Origin: Aphanomyces cochlioides
Taxonomy: Eukaryota > Oomycota > Saprolegniomycetes > Saprolegniales > Verrucalvaceae
Direction of reading: 5' to 3'
DNA: 64,000 nucleotides
NCBI GenBank assembly: GCA_019828595.1
Contig: JAHQRK010000003.1
Span: forward strand, 1,736,001 to 1,800,000
Shown: positions 53,490-64,000 of the stretch, piece after piece
Layout: each line of letters opens with the position of its first letter
Position numbering within the stretch: the first letter of the stretch is position 1
Made by a program: the position numbers and the translations under genes
The notes under the pieces: generated by a model
What the model was told of the DNA's origin: nothing
Databases searched by the model: none
The model's input: only the letters and a program-made list of their open reading frames with translations

Positions 53490-54356
53490 ATTCATTTAAC
53501 ACGTGCGGCTGTAACTATTATAATGATGACGTGGCACGACAACATGCTTCCAAGTAGATATTAAAAAATGTCAATCTTTCAAAAAGATTGATACAAATTT
53601 ATGTCCAATTTTGAAATGAACACGTGAAGCTCAGACACAGTCCAGGACTCATCACCAGCTCCGGGTCGCTGGCTTAGTGATGGACTTCAGCAAACTGCAG
53701 TGTTATTGTCACCGAGACGACTTAATCAACCACAGCGATTAGGATCTCAGCTGTGTGCACTTGTGGAGTTAAGGGTAAAGTAATACCGCAACCAATGTTA
53801 GCAGATAGACTTTAAACCCCGTGCTATTGACAATGAGAGCTGTTATTCAAACCCAGAAACATCAGAGATGCTTGAAACGAGCTGGGGTCAATCTTGCGGT
53901 GCATTTGCTCAATTTCTTGTCCAAGCATCTCTTGTAAATGTTCATGGCAGCTTGAATGTCTTGGCGAATCGAGGCCGCTGTCGTCTTGACTCTTTTTCCT
54001 CCACGCTCTTTCTTCAGGGAATCTCAATCTTCGTGGCTTTCAACGAGAGGCTTTAAGGTCCTTGTCAACCATGGATAAATTTGACAAAACTTGACCGACA
54101 AAGTGCCGTGCATCAGCTGTACTAGCGTGCGCGTATTTGTTCACTCTTCTGCAGTACTACGAAGTAAATTGGCGTGCAGACGAGTGTCGACAGACTAAAG
54201 TATCATTTTATGTATCAAAATTGAAACTGAAACTTATTCTGATATATCATATGTTGTGGGAAAAGTTCAACCACCCGGATAATAGTTTTCCGGATATCTT
54301 TGTCTTGCGGTTTGTATTTTGGAGCCACAAACACGTCATCTGGTTGTAGTCCGAGG
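53490..54356. other. Intergenic region
   Basis: No supported gene in 0.87 kb. The promoter of the glucosidase gene must lie at the right end; the sequence there is AT-rich. Short minus ORF near 53824-54027 has no motif. Confidence 0.4.
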
Positions 54357-57300
54357 ATGTTCCGCACGACGCTCTTGATCGCCGCGCTCTCCCTGGCGTC
54401 TCTTGTTGGCGCAGTCGATCGAAGCAAGTTTAGAAAATGTGAGCAAGCTGCATTCTGTGCCTCTCAGCGCCAGTCCAGTACGCCCGAGGATCCGTTGAAC
54501 GGGTATACGATTGTGGAATCCAAGTCGAACGAAGCAACCACGTCGCTGTTCCATTTTACACTCTCATCTCCAAAGAAACAACCTTTGTATGCGGCTTTGA
54601 GCTTTCTTAAGACGGGCACGGTACGATTGCGAGCGTCTGAAGTTCCGTTTGAAGGCGCTCTTTATGACGAACACAATGAGGATAATGACATCACCAAACC
54701 CCGTTGGCAACCAAAAGACGTGCTCGTGGACACGACCCGCACGTTGTTTCGACGCTTGAAAGAGTCCACCGTAACGAAGATTGAAGCGGAAGATATCGCG
54801 TTTGAATCGCTTGATGCCAACATTCCACGAACGCTTGTTGTCTTGCGAGGAAAACAATTCTCCATGGATGTGTTTATCGGGGGCGAACGTCTCGTGTCGA
54901 CCAATACGCTTGGAAAATTGCACTTCGATGCTCGCAAGCGCAGCGATGATGCTGGCGAAAAGGCATCTAGTGACAAGGCTGTGGATGTGCATGGTGGCAA
55001 AGAAATCGTCGATTACGGTGAAGATGGTCTCGCCATTTATGCGGATGGTACGCGCCAAGTAAAAGGCACCGACACGCCCGAAGAGGAAGAAACATCATTG
55101 ACCAAGTTTCAGGAATCGTTTGGTGGTCACACGGACAACAAAAAGTATGGCTCAACCGCTGTCGGCTTGGATGTTCACTTTCATGGCCCTTCGCGCTACT
55201 TGTATGGTATCCCTGAACATGCTAGCGACTTGGTTTTGAAGGACACGCTCTCTCCTGACAAGTACGTTGCTTTGGTACTATTTCCATTAACCTCATGTTG
55301 GTTTCTAGGACTCCTCTGACCGATCCTTACCGTCTGTACAACTTGGACGTGTTCGAATACGAATTGAATGAACCCATGGCTCTCTACGGCCATATTCCCA
55401 TGATCATGGCCGCTAGTCCATCCAATACTGTCGGTGTCTTTTGGTACAACCCATCGGAAACATTCGTCGATATTTCAACGCCATCTACCGTCGAAAAGAC
55501 GACACACTGGATGAGTGAAAGCGGCTGGATTGATCTCTTCATCTTGCCTGGCACAAGTCCTGCCTCTGTGTCGGAGCAATTCACAACGTTGACCGGCCGG
55601 GCTTCGCTGCCACCTGTATTTGCGCTTGGTTATCATCAATGCCGATGGAATTACAAGAACGAACTCGATGTCTCCCGTGTGAACGAAGGCTTTGACACTC
55701 ATGTCATTCCGTATGATGTGCTTTGGCTTGATATTGAGCACACGGACGGCAAGCGCTACTTCACGTGGGACAAGCATGCGTTCCCAACACCGCTCGAGAT
55801 GCACAAACCTCTCTCTGCTGTTGGACGCAAGATTGTCACGATTGTCGATCCTCACATGAAGCGCGATTCCAACTACGTGGTCCATGCGGATGCCCAAACC
55901 CAACAAGTGTACATTACTGATGACTCTGGGAAGGAATTTGATGGTTGGTGCTGGCCTGGAAGCTCGTCGTATGTCGATTTCACGTCGCCATTTGCGCGGC
56001 GATGGTGGGCATCTCAATTCCGTCTTGACAAATACCTTGGCTCGACGCTCGACACGTACACCTGGAACGACATGAACGAGCCGTCCGTCTTTAATGGCCC
56101 TGAAGTGTCGATGCCAAAGAGCAGTCTCTCTCGTGCCGGTGTCGAACACCGCGAATGGCACAATTTGTACGGCTATTATATGCAACGCGCGACGATGGAA
56201 GGTCAAATGGTGCGTCAATTGCCGTCGGTGCCATCTCCAGTAGAGCCGATTCCATTGACAAACACGATGGAGCGTCCATTTGTTCTTTCCCGTGCCTTCT
56301 TCGCCGGCAGTCAACGCTACGGCGCCGTTTGGACCGGTGACAATACGGCCACTTGGGACCATCTGAACTATGCGACCAAGATGCTTCTCAGCATGAACGT
56401 TGCGTCGCTTACATTTGTCGGCGCGGATATTGGCGGCTTCTTTGGCTCACCAGACGTTGAACTCTTGACTCGGTGGACTCAAGCTGCAACGTATCAACCG
56501 TTCTACCGCAACCACGCCCACCACGACTCGGACCGCCGCGAACCTTGGGTCTTTGGCGAGCCCCACACTGGTCGCATTCGTGAATCTATCCGTCGTCGCT
56601 ACGCGATTCTTCCCTACATCTACACTACCTTTGCAACGTGCTCTGAAACGGGTTTGCCCATTATGCGCCCCTTGTGGATGGACTACACGAAGGATGTCAA
56701 GACGTTTCCCGTCGAAGACTCGTTCCTCTTTGGTTCGGATTACTTGGTCCATCCGATCACGACTGCTGGCGCTACGTCAGCGGAAGTCTACTTGCCAGGC
56801 AAGGGCATGACTTGGTACAACATCAATGAAAGGTAGGACTCGAGCTCTCGACTTATCATAGCTGATCTCTTTGACTAGCTTCAAGAAATATGCTGGTGCT
56901 GAAACATACACCGTGGCTGCGCCCATCGATTTCATTCCTGTCTTTCAACGAGGCGGTAGTATTATTCCCCAACGATGGCGCGTCCGCCGCTCGTCGTCGC
57001 TCATGCGCAAAGATCCATACACGCTCGTGATGGCTCTGGATAGATTCAAAACAGCGGCTGGGGCGCTCTATCTCGACGACGAGCATACATTTGCCTACGA
57101 CGTTGAAAAAGCATCGTCGAAAGTCCTTTATAGCTATGGCCACGGCGTCATCTCGGCTGCTGTATCAAGTCGTGGATTTGAGACCTCTGCGACGATTGAA
57201 CGCATTGTGATTGTCGGCCGTGAAGGTCCCGCCAAGAGCGTTGAATTGTTTGTCAAAGGAGCCAACGGTGTCGAAACTGTCGTGCCGCTCGAAAGCGCCT

Positions 57301-57386
57301 ACGATGCGATTGAAGATAAGCTCACGATCCGAAAGCCTGGCCTCGGAGTCCTCACGGACAACTGGCGCATTGAAGTCGTGGCGTAG
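54357..57386 (+). CDS. GANAB/GLS2A: ER alpha-glucosidase II catalytic subunit (GH31)
   Basis: Exons 54357-55261, 55309-56832 and 56879-57386 give 978 residues, normal for the family. The signal peptide is MFRTTLLIAALSLASLVGA. GH31 landmarks: YHQCRWNYKNELDV, DVLWLDIEHTDGKRYFTWD, WNDMNEPSVFNGPE with the nucleophile Asp, VWTGDNTATWDHL with the acid/base Asp region, GADIGGFFG, YQPFYRNHAHHDS, REPW and a beta-sandwich C-terminus. Glucosidase II trims the inner glucoses of N-glycans in the ER and governs the calnexin/calreticulin cycle; the enzyme needs a beta subunit, not seen here. Its stop lies 12 bases from the stop of the convergent IQ gene. Confidence 0.96.
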
Positions 57387-57398
57387 ACTACATAGCCT

Positions 57399-59708
57399 TT
57401 ATTTCTTTTTGCGAAATCGATCGACTGCAATTTGTGTTTTCAATTTCTCCTTTTCGGCATGAAGTTGGTCAAGCAATGCCCATGGAACGTGCGCGGACTT
57501 TGGTACAGGTTTTGCGATCTTCTGGGGATGTTTTGCTTGGAATTTCTCTCTAGCTGGGCTTGTAGCGTTCATGCTGGAGGTTGATGGCTCTTTGGCCTCT
57601 ATCCTCGTGTCTTTTGCCTCTGTCTCCACCGTTTCTTGCGGTGGTTTTGGTGGAGGTTGGGCGTCGCGAGTCATCTGCTGAATGGTGGAGTGCGTCGTTG
57701 AGAAACGATCGAGGAGCGGACTAAACATGGCGCTCGCTTGTGCTAGTTGGCTATTCACCGTCACGAGCTTGACTTGATCAGCGATGGCGTCCACGGGATT
57801 TGGCGGCGGCTTGGTAAATGCAAGGAGGTTGGTGCTGGACATCGTAAAGTTGGCGTCGTCGTTGCGTTTCTTCGGATGCAGGAGGACTTTGCCTGACTTT
57901 GTGTATAGCTTGATGGCCCATTTGCGCCGTTGGTCGACTACGTTGCGTCGATGTGCTTCCTCTCGAACAAGAGCTTGATGTTTCATCTCTCTCTAGACGA
58001 AACCTGAGGGAAGAAGTGGAAATGGCGTGGACGTACGCCCCAGTAGTCGAGAAATTCCTCGTTGCGCCATCGTATGAGCTACAAAGCAAAGTAAGCAAGA
58101 AAAGGATGAGTGGTTCTGCTCTACTTGGTTTTTGCGAAAGATGGTCTTATCGAGCACGCGGCGACGCTCGTAGAGGAGTGCTTCGTTGCGTTTGAACTCG
58201 TAGCCGTGGCCAAATACGGCGTCCAACTTGGCGAGAGTAATCTTGTGTCGCTGGGCTGCAATCTTGTCCTCCATTTCGCTCAGCCATCCGTCGGTTATAG
58301 CTCGCGGTGACATCTTGGCCTTCTGCTCGACCATGTCCAAGTAAATACTCTCCATCTAGAAAAGACGTCAAGCAACTTGAACACAACGTCCTTTGAGACT
58401 TACATCGTTCACTTGGATGTGGCGGCGGTATAGCTCCGTTTCCAACTCGACGACACTACAAACGAACTCAAGATTGAATATGCTGTTGAAATGTTGAGAC
58501 TTACATTTCTTGAAGACGAGACTTTTCAAGCCGCCGCTCGAGCTTGTCGACGTGCGAGGTATACCATGAGATTTCAGCGTCAAGGACGTCCATGACGACT
58601 TTACGATTGTGAGTTTCACGCTCTCGCAAAATGTCGTCGACTTTGGTGCGCGCCTAGCCACGATGAACCTCGCATGACATGCTCTCATGGCCTACCAATG
58701 TGCCGCGAAAGATGCGCTGAATGGCAATCGCTGCCTTGTGATACCGCGTTGTCATTGCTTGAACGTACTTTTGGACGAGAAATCGGCGCATGTGCTTTTG
58801 AATTCGAGTCGCTTTGGACCCGAGCCAGAGCTTGTCCGAGTCTTGTCTGCTTTGGTATCCACGAATCAAACTTTGGATGTGCAAGGCAGCCATGTGCTGG
58901 CGAACTTTCACTGTGCGTTGGCGACCAAAATGTCCACGAGTCCATCGCTGGATCACAGTCGCATTGTACGCCTCCCATTGCAGTCGCGTCTCCAAAACTC
59001 GTCGATAGAGATGACCACGGTACGTTGCTTGAATCTTGGTGGCAAAGCGCAGCCGTGAGAGATGCCACACGCCAACTAGCTTCCTGCAGAGAATTCCACG
59101 AGAAAGTCGCTACGATTCAAGCGATAAGTCATCAAATGCAGCACGATCCGTACTTGGATTTGAGTTGCAGCTCGTGTCGCGATCACATAACGTTGCCAAA
59201 ATGTCCGTCGGGAATATCGTCTCCATACGCGCTGAACAACTTTGGCAGCCTATGGATACACATTAATCCGTCAAAGAAAGTTCATGGCAGGTCGAGGAAT
59301 GACCTTTTGGTACTGGTATTCGAGACGTATCATGTCGTCGACAATTCGCGGTCGCACTTTCTTCTTCCTACCAGAGAATAAATCAATTTCGATCGATGGA
59401 GAGTGTATCAACTTGATCACATGAGGTCGCTTTTTTCGATTCAGGAGCGATTCAAGCCGTCGATTCTCGGCCAAGTAGATGCTTTCCCTTGCGTTCCACT
59501 TGACCTTGACTTGATTTTCGACGCGTTCATCGCCCGGATCTTCAATGCACCGCGACGCTTCACACATCCAGAAGCTGCCAAGACGATTGGCTTGCTCTTC
59601 TCTGAGCGTCGTTGCTTTGGCTTTGGCGCCATAGATGAAGGGAAGATGGAATGGAGAGACTGTTCCTTGGCTCATCTCATGTTGCGACTTTTGGTCGAGT
59701 TGCACCAT
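57399..59708 (-). CDS. IQ-motif, coiled-coil protein (multi-exon)
   Basis: From the ATG at 59708 the first exon (to 59304) joins to AAKVVQRVWRRYSRRTFWQR, an IQ-like motif. The exons before 58690 contain a run of IQ motifs: ATKIQATYRGHLYRR, NATVIQRWTRGHFGRQR, ALHIQSLIRGYQSRQ, ATRIQKHMRRFLVQK and AIAIQRIFRGTL. The downstream exons are coiled (RTKVDDILRERETHNRKVVM, VVELETELYRRHI, DKIAAQRHKITLAKL). The final exon has a Pro-rich linker and ends RFRKKK. IQ motifs bind calmodulin or myosin light chains. Five or more in series plus coiled coils resemble flagellar/axonemal IQ proteins; the role is inferred. Introns of 40-60 nt join with consistent phases where I tested them. Confidence 0.7.
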
Positions 59709-60086
59709 GCAAATATAAAATGCTATAGGCTTTCATGTTCAAATATAATTTCTTACAGTATTTCACTGAATACCTGACTTTAACGACATACAAACAGATG
59801 ACGTCGTGTTAGTGACATTATCTTGGTTGTAAAACCAGCGAATACAAATAGTGACATACAGTTAGTGACATTAAAACGGGATACTAGTACAATGTATTAC
59901 TTGAGATACTATGTACTAGTCAATGGCACTAAAAATTGCTCAGGATGTCTACTTACATGTTAGTACTACTACAATATCTAGTAGTAATATGGAGAGATAT
60001 GATTGGCTGATTTTTTAACCAATGAGATATGTTTATTCTATTCAATGGTCCAAACCATCACCAAGCATTGAGGAATTGCAACCACG
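59709..60086. promoter_or_regulatory. Intergenic region with TTAGTGACATTA repeats and CCAAT boxes
   Basis: The words TTAGTGACATTA (59809 and 59862) and TAGTGACATA (59849) repeat in an AT-rich stretch. ATTGG at 60002-60006 and CCAAT at 60019-60023 face each other 17 bp apart, about 65-85 bp before the ribosomal-protein ATG. They are the best promoter candidates for the gene at 60087. Confidence 0.5.
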
Positions 60087-61027
60087 ATGATGCTCTTCGG
60101 TCGGGCCATGCCGCGCGTCCAAGGCGCGTTGATGCGAGTACAGAAGCAAGCGATGTCCAGCGCCGCGGCAGCTTCAAGCTCCGATAATGCGTCTATTACC
60201 TTGGAAAACAAGCCATGGACGCCAGAATCGAAACGCACAGGATTGCTTGCAGTCAAGATGGGTTGCATGCACATCTACGACGACTGGGGCCTCGCTCACC
60301 CCGTGACTGTGCTTCAGGTCGAAGAATGCCAAGTGACACAAGTCAAGACCAAGGATGTACATGGATTCAGCTCGCTTCAACTTGGTGTTGGCTTGCGCAA
60401 AGAACGCAATGTGTCCAAGCCTGTCTTGGCTCACTTGGCCAAAGCTGGTGTCCCTGCCAAGCGCTCCTTGCAAGAATTCCGTGTGTCTGAAGATGCCCTC
60501 CTCCCTCCTGGCACGACCTTAAACGCATTGCACTTTGCTCCAGGCCAATATGTCGACGTTTGCGCCACGTCCAAGGGTAAAGGTTTCCAAGGTGTCATGA
60601 AGCGCCACAATTTTGCCGGTCAACCTGCTTCCCACGGTAACTCGTTGGCTCATCGTGCCATGGGTTCTGCTGGTCAGTGCCAGGTATGCAGCTGCGACCC
60701 ACGCTAAGATTCTCACTTGTTTCTTCGTAGGATCCAGGTAAAGTGTGGAAGGGCAAGAAGATGCCTGGCCGCATGGGTGGCAAACGTGTCACACGCGACA
60801 ACTTGTGGGTTCTCAAGGTCGATCCTCAACGCAACTTGTTGTACGTGAAGGGCTCTGTCCCAGGTGCTGCTGGTGGCATTGTCCGTGTCACGGATGCTCG
60901 CAAGAAGAAATTCTCTGAGGAGATCACGCCGCCTTTCCCGACCTGTGTGTTGCCAGCCGGTGAATCCTTGCCAGAGCCGATCATGGCACCAAAGGGTGAC
61001 AAAGATCCTTACCTTTATGAAGAGTAG
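60087..61027 (+). CDS. MRPL3: Mitochondrial large-subunit ribosomal protein uL3m
   Basis: Exons 60087-60683 and 60731-61027 give 297 residues. The N-terminus ([20 protein letters not shown]) is Arg/Ala/Gln-rich and without acidic residues for about 30 positions, a mitochondrial presequence. Conserved uL3 features: [65 protein letters not shown] and [19 protein letters not shown]. uL3 sits near the peptidyl-transferase centre of the large subunit. I read the second half of the gene through one 47-nt intron. Confidence 0.93.
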
Positions 61028-61181
61028 ACGTAGCATAATGAAGAGCTTCCATCAGGAGCATAGATTGACTTGCATTTTCAGGCTTTGTGCCTTTCAACCC
61101 CATGACGCCAACATTTTTTAACCCCTTAACCCCTGCACCCCTCGAATTCTGGAAAACCGTCGTGATAGTTTCACATTTGCC

Positions 61182-62706
61182 ATGCCCATGGCCGCGGCCG
61201 CGTGGTGGACCATTGAAGACGCTAAAGCGGCTTTCAATCTCTTCTGCTGTGTCTATGGCATCGGAACGCTCGGTATGCCTGGCAATTTTGCGCGTGCTGG
61301 ACCCGTCTGTGGCGTTATCGCACTAGCATTTATGGCACTTGTCAATGTCTACGCTTCTGTCGTGTGCAGTCGCGTCATGCTCAAAGCCCCGAGCTCTGTG
61401 AAGACGTTTGCAGACTTGGTACAGAGCTTCAAAACATATTACTCATGGGATCTACTCGTAGGGTGAATGGGCACTTGGACCGCGAGGTCGAATTGCCGTG
61501 ATCTTGTCGCAAATGGGCGTATGTCTCTTCGTCCCGTGTGCATTTCTTGTCCTGGGTGGCACGTTGCTCGATGTGATTATCCCAGATGCTTTCTCCCCCG
61601 TCATGTGGACTGTGCTCATGTCCATGTCGATCCTTCCAGTGACGCTCGTCCCGACACTGAAAGAAGGCGCTGGAGCTGCTCTCGCTGGATGCATTGGCAC
61701 AATTGCTGCCGACTTTATCGCACTTGGCGTGCTTGTCCACCATCTCTATCACGCGTCACCTGCATCGATTCCATTGCCCGCGATCAATTTTGACGCGATT
61801 GCGTCCACGTTTGGCAATCTCTCCCTCGCGTATGGCGCTGCGATTGTCATCCCTGATCTCCAACGCCAGCATTCCATGCCTGAACGCATGCCACGTGTCG
61901 TCTTGGTCACAATGACGCTCGTATCTCTTCTCTTTGTCGTGATTGCCTCGACGGGATATGCCATGGTGGGTTGTCAAATCCCTGGAAACCTCCTCTTTGC
62001 CATTTCCGGCACTGCGCTTGGGTTTACAGCTTCCCGAGGCGCCGTCGTCCTTGCTTTCATGGCTATGCAGCTTCACATTACGATTGGTTTCTCCGTCATT
62101 TTGCATCCTGCTTTCTTCTACGTCGAGCGCCTCGTCCTCGGGCTTCATAAGCCTACCGACTTTACAGCTATCAACCGCAGCGACGAATTGGAAGATGACC
62201 GCAAAGAAGACGCTCCAGCCGACAAAGAGTTGATTCCAGAAGACGATGAATTGTCAGACGAAAGGTCGACGACAGCGACAGTCGAGTCGATAAACAGCAG
62301 TGAAGAAGAGGAAGCAAGGCCTCCTCGCCACGAGACGAAGTTTATTCAGTGCTACCTTGTCCGCACTGCCATTGTTGTCGCTTTGACTATTGTGTCGGTC
62401 GCATTGCACGACCATTTTCACGATCTTGTCGACCTCGTTGGCGCTTCTTCCGTCTCGCTGAGCTGCATTATTCTCCCCATCGCCTGCTACATGCATGTCG
62501 TCGAGCTGGGTATCATGGAGCGCCTCTTTTGCTGCTTTACAATTGCCGTCTGTGGCCTCTTGAGCATTTACGTGACGATCCAAAGTGCCGTGCACATGTT
62601 TAGCCCGCCCCCTCCGTCCGAAATTGTGTTTCCTTTCTGCCCTCCAACCTTTCAAACGTTTTCTTACACCAACACGACGCACTACGCATCGCTTCCCCAC
62701 GCTTGA
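61182..62706 (+). CDS. Amino acid/auxin permease (AAAP)-family transporter
   Basis: Exons 61182-61418 and 61462-62706 give 493 residues. The first helix block WWTIEDAKAAFNLFCCVYGIGTLGMPG is typical of AAAP (SLC32/36/38) transporters, where G-x-G-x-L-x-x-P lines the substrate path. About ten hydrophobic segments follow, with a large charged cytosolic loop (about 320-385: ELEDDRKEDAPADKEL, SSEEEEARPPRH) between helices. It should move amino acids with H+ or Na+ across plasma or lysosome-type membranes; the substrate is unknown. It starts 155 bp after the uL3m stop. Confidence 0.85.
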
Positions 62707-63180
62707 CGCCACTATTCAATACAATCCAAGACCCTTTAGCCTTGACCACTTTACTCTGTCATCACGGACAGCACCGTGCAAAGCGATGAATATTATTACC
62801 CAGTGCGTAACATGAACTATGGCTAATACGTTGCAGAAAATCGACGAAAGAGTAATCAAGAGTTCTTCTATCCCTCTCTTCTCCCCCTTTGATCCAACAG
62901 AAAGGTTAGACATCGGCATCTTCCTTAAGCATGCCAAAGAATTCAAAGTGAAATGGAGCCGCTCCCCCCCCCCGCCGCCCAAGCTGGGGGCATTTGGCAA
63001 TGGTACGACCACCCAGTCATGGGGAATCAAAGGCAGGGTGGTTAACCCAACAAGATATAGCTCAAAAACGCAGAAGAAGACATTGTAGTGTTGGCCAAAT
63101 GTCCACCGACACAGTTACATTGAAACGACCTGAATGAAACGGTGGCATTTTAAGAGGGGTGCGACTCAATTATCGGGAAA
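62707..63180. other. Intergenic region with poly-C tract
   Basis: A run of ten C (62964-62973) inside CCG/CCC-rich sequence. A plus-strand ORF (62819-63088) is open but has no motif and contains the tract. I see no other feature. Confidence 0.4.
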
Positions 63181-63953
63181 ATGCAGCCCGAGGGAGAAGC
63201 CCCAGCCGCGCCTTCTGCACCAGTCGCCGCCCCGGTGGACGCAACACCACCAAGGGTTGACAAGATGCCGTCACCAGAGGCGCTGCAGTCACTATTACCC
63301 TCAAGCAAGGGCATGGATGTCTACATTGCATTAGCTAAAGCTGACTCGGACAACGACGGCATCCTCTCCACTGCACAATTTAAGGCCACGATCGAGTCGC
63401 TTGCAATTTTAACAGCGCGTGAGAAATCCTACTTGAGTCAATCGCTAGAAGCTGGCAAAGACTCCATCGCTCTGAGTAGTTTGCAATGGCTGTACGCATC
63501 GACAGTCCACACCGAGTGGCAAAATATGTTTGCCCATCCGTTCGAAGCTGAACCTGCGACGAAGTTTGCATCGTTCCATGACGTTCTGTTCTAATGTGCT
63601 TGTCTAGGAGGACTTCAAACCATGCCCAGCCCTCTCAAGCGACAAAAGCTAGCAAAACGTTGCCCAAACAATCATCAACAACGTCACGGCCAAATCCAAC
63701 GCCACACCAGCCACGACAACCACCACCAGGAGCTAAAGATGGCATTTGGATGACCGAAGAGCAGCTCCTACGGCTCATAGAAGCAGTGCCACAGAAAAAA
63801 CACACAGCTACAGGCAAGGACCAAAGGAAGCCACAATCAAAACCACGACCTCCGCAGCAGCCCCAACAAGTAAAACCCACCACAACGCAGCCGAGGCAAC
63901 CAGTCAAGGTAGCTCTGCCCTACCTCTGGGGTAACAATGCAATCATGCGCTAG
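63181..63953 (+). CDS. Proline/glutamine-rich protein with degenerate EF-hand
   Basis: Exons 63181-63563 and 63608-63953 give 242 residues. A single EF-hand-like loop D-S-D-N-D-G-I-L-S-T-A-Q starts after YIALAKA; the last position is Gln instead of Glu, so Ca binding is doubtful. The C-terminal third is Pro/Gln/Thr-rich, with a short amphipathic helix WMTEEQLLRLIEAVPQKK. A 44-nt intron beginning at 63564 links the two halves in frame. No family is recognised. The last 47 bases of the window are its 3' flank. Confidence 0.6.
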
Positions 63954-64000
63954 AATCCACCCACGACGGAAGGATCCAAGTCCAAGACCATGTTTATTCG

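Noticed and set aside
55475..56362. 295-codon minus-strand ORF inside the glucosidase II gene
   Set aside because: Antisense of the GH31 catalytic region, no motif, and overlaps essential conserved residues on the other strand.
62819..63088. 89-codon plus-strand ORF
   Set aside because: Contains the poly-C tract, has no conserved feature and no splice partner; probably chance.
1..64000. CRISPR array, bacterial operon or prophage
   Set aside because: The repeats seen are short AT-rich promoter-like units, genes contain spliceosomal introns, and no phage or Cas genes are present.

Overview
This is a gene-dense, intron-rich eukaryotic nuclear window. Spliceosomal introns are very short (mostly 37-70 nt, GT-AG). 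Most genes are separated by tens to hundreds of bases, and several convergent pairs have stop codons that touch or overlap. The content (flagellar-type IQ and broad-minded-like proteins, bZIP plus START-like proteins, FYVE/GAF, RhoGAP, DENN and astacin genes, ER glucosidase II) fits an oomycete. I infer a saprolegnialean, Aphanomyces-like genome from gene style and family mix, not from a database match. All gene models below were spliced by hand. Where I summed exons, the totals were divisible by three.

Layout. 0-4.4 kb: tandem array of three minus-strand secreted Ntn amidases (choloylglycine hydrolase/penicillin V acylase type); the third is a pseudogene. 5-7 kb: ribosome-biogenesis WD protein WDR43/UTP5. 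7.8 kb: tRNA-Pro(TGG). 8-13.4 kb: ankyrin-like protein, coiled-coil protein, astacin protease, four-TM protein. 13.5-17.4 kb: FKBP12-type isomerase, an uncharacterised 7-exon gene, and VMS1/ANKZF1 (ribosome quality control). 17.5-25.2 kb: KCTD-type BTB protein, tandem-RhoGAP protein, multi-pass membrane protein, FYVE-GAF-FYVE protein. 26.6-29.4 kb: Bud23-like methyltransferase overlapping MoaE (molybdopterin synthase), then an ADP-ribosylglycohydrolase-fold protein. 30.4-37.5 kb: RBR ubiquitin ligase, DENN Rab-GEF, RING-H2 ligase, succinate dehydrogenase iron-sulfur subunit. 37.5-42.2 kb: large helical protein resembling TBC1D32/broad-minded, and a small unknown. 44-50.4 kb: two paralogous bZIP plus START-like genes, then a BRCT-PARG fusion. 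51-64 kb: PH-B56 (PP2A regulatory) fusion, ER glucosidase II alpha, IQ-motif protein, mitochondrial ribosomal protein uL3m, amino-acid transporter, proline-rich EF-hand-like protein.

The most unusual signals are: short arrays of an approximately 32-bp AT-rich unit, each carrying an ATTGG (inverted CCAAT) box, at three separate intergenic regions beside gene starts; the PH-B56 and BRCT-PARG domain fusions; the amidase array whose catalytic cysteine sits where signal peptidase would expose it; and convergent gene pairs sharing or abutting stop codons. I see no CRISPR array, rRNA, intact transposon or virus.
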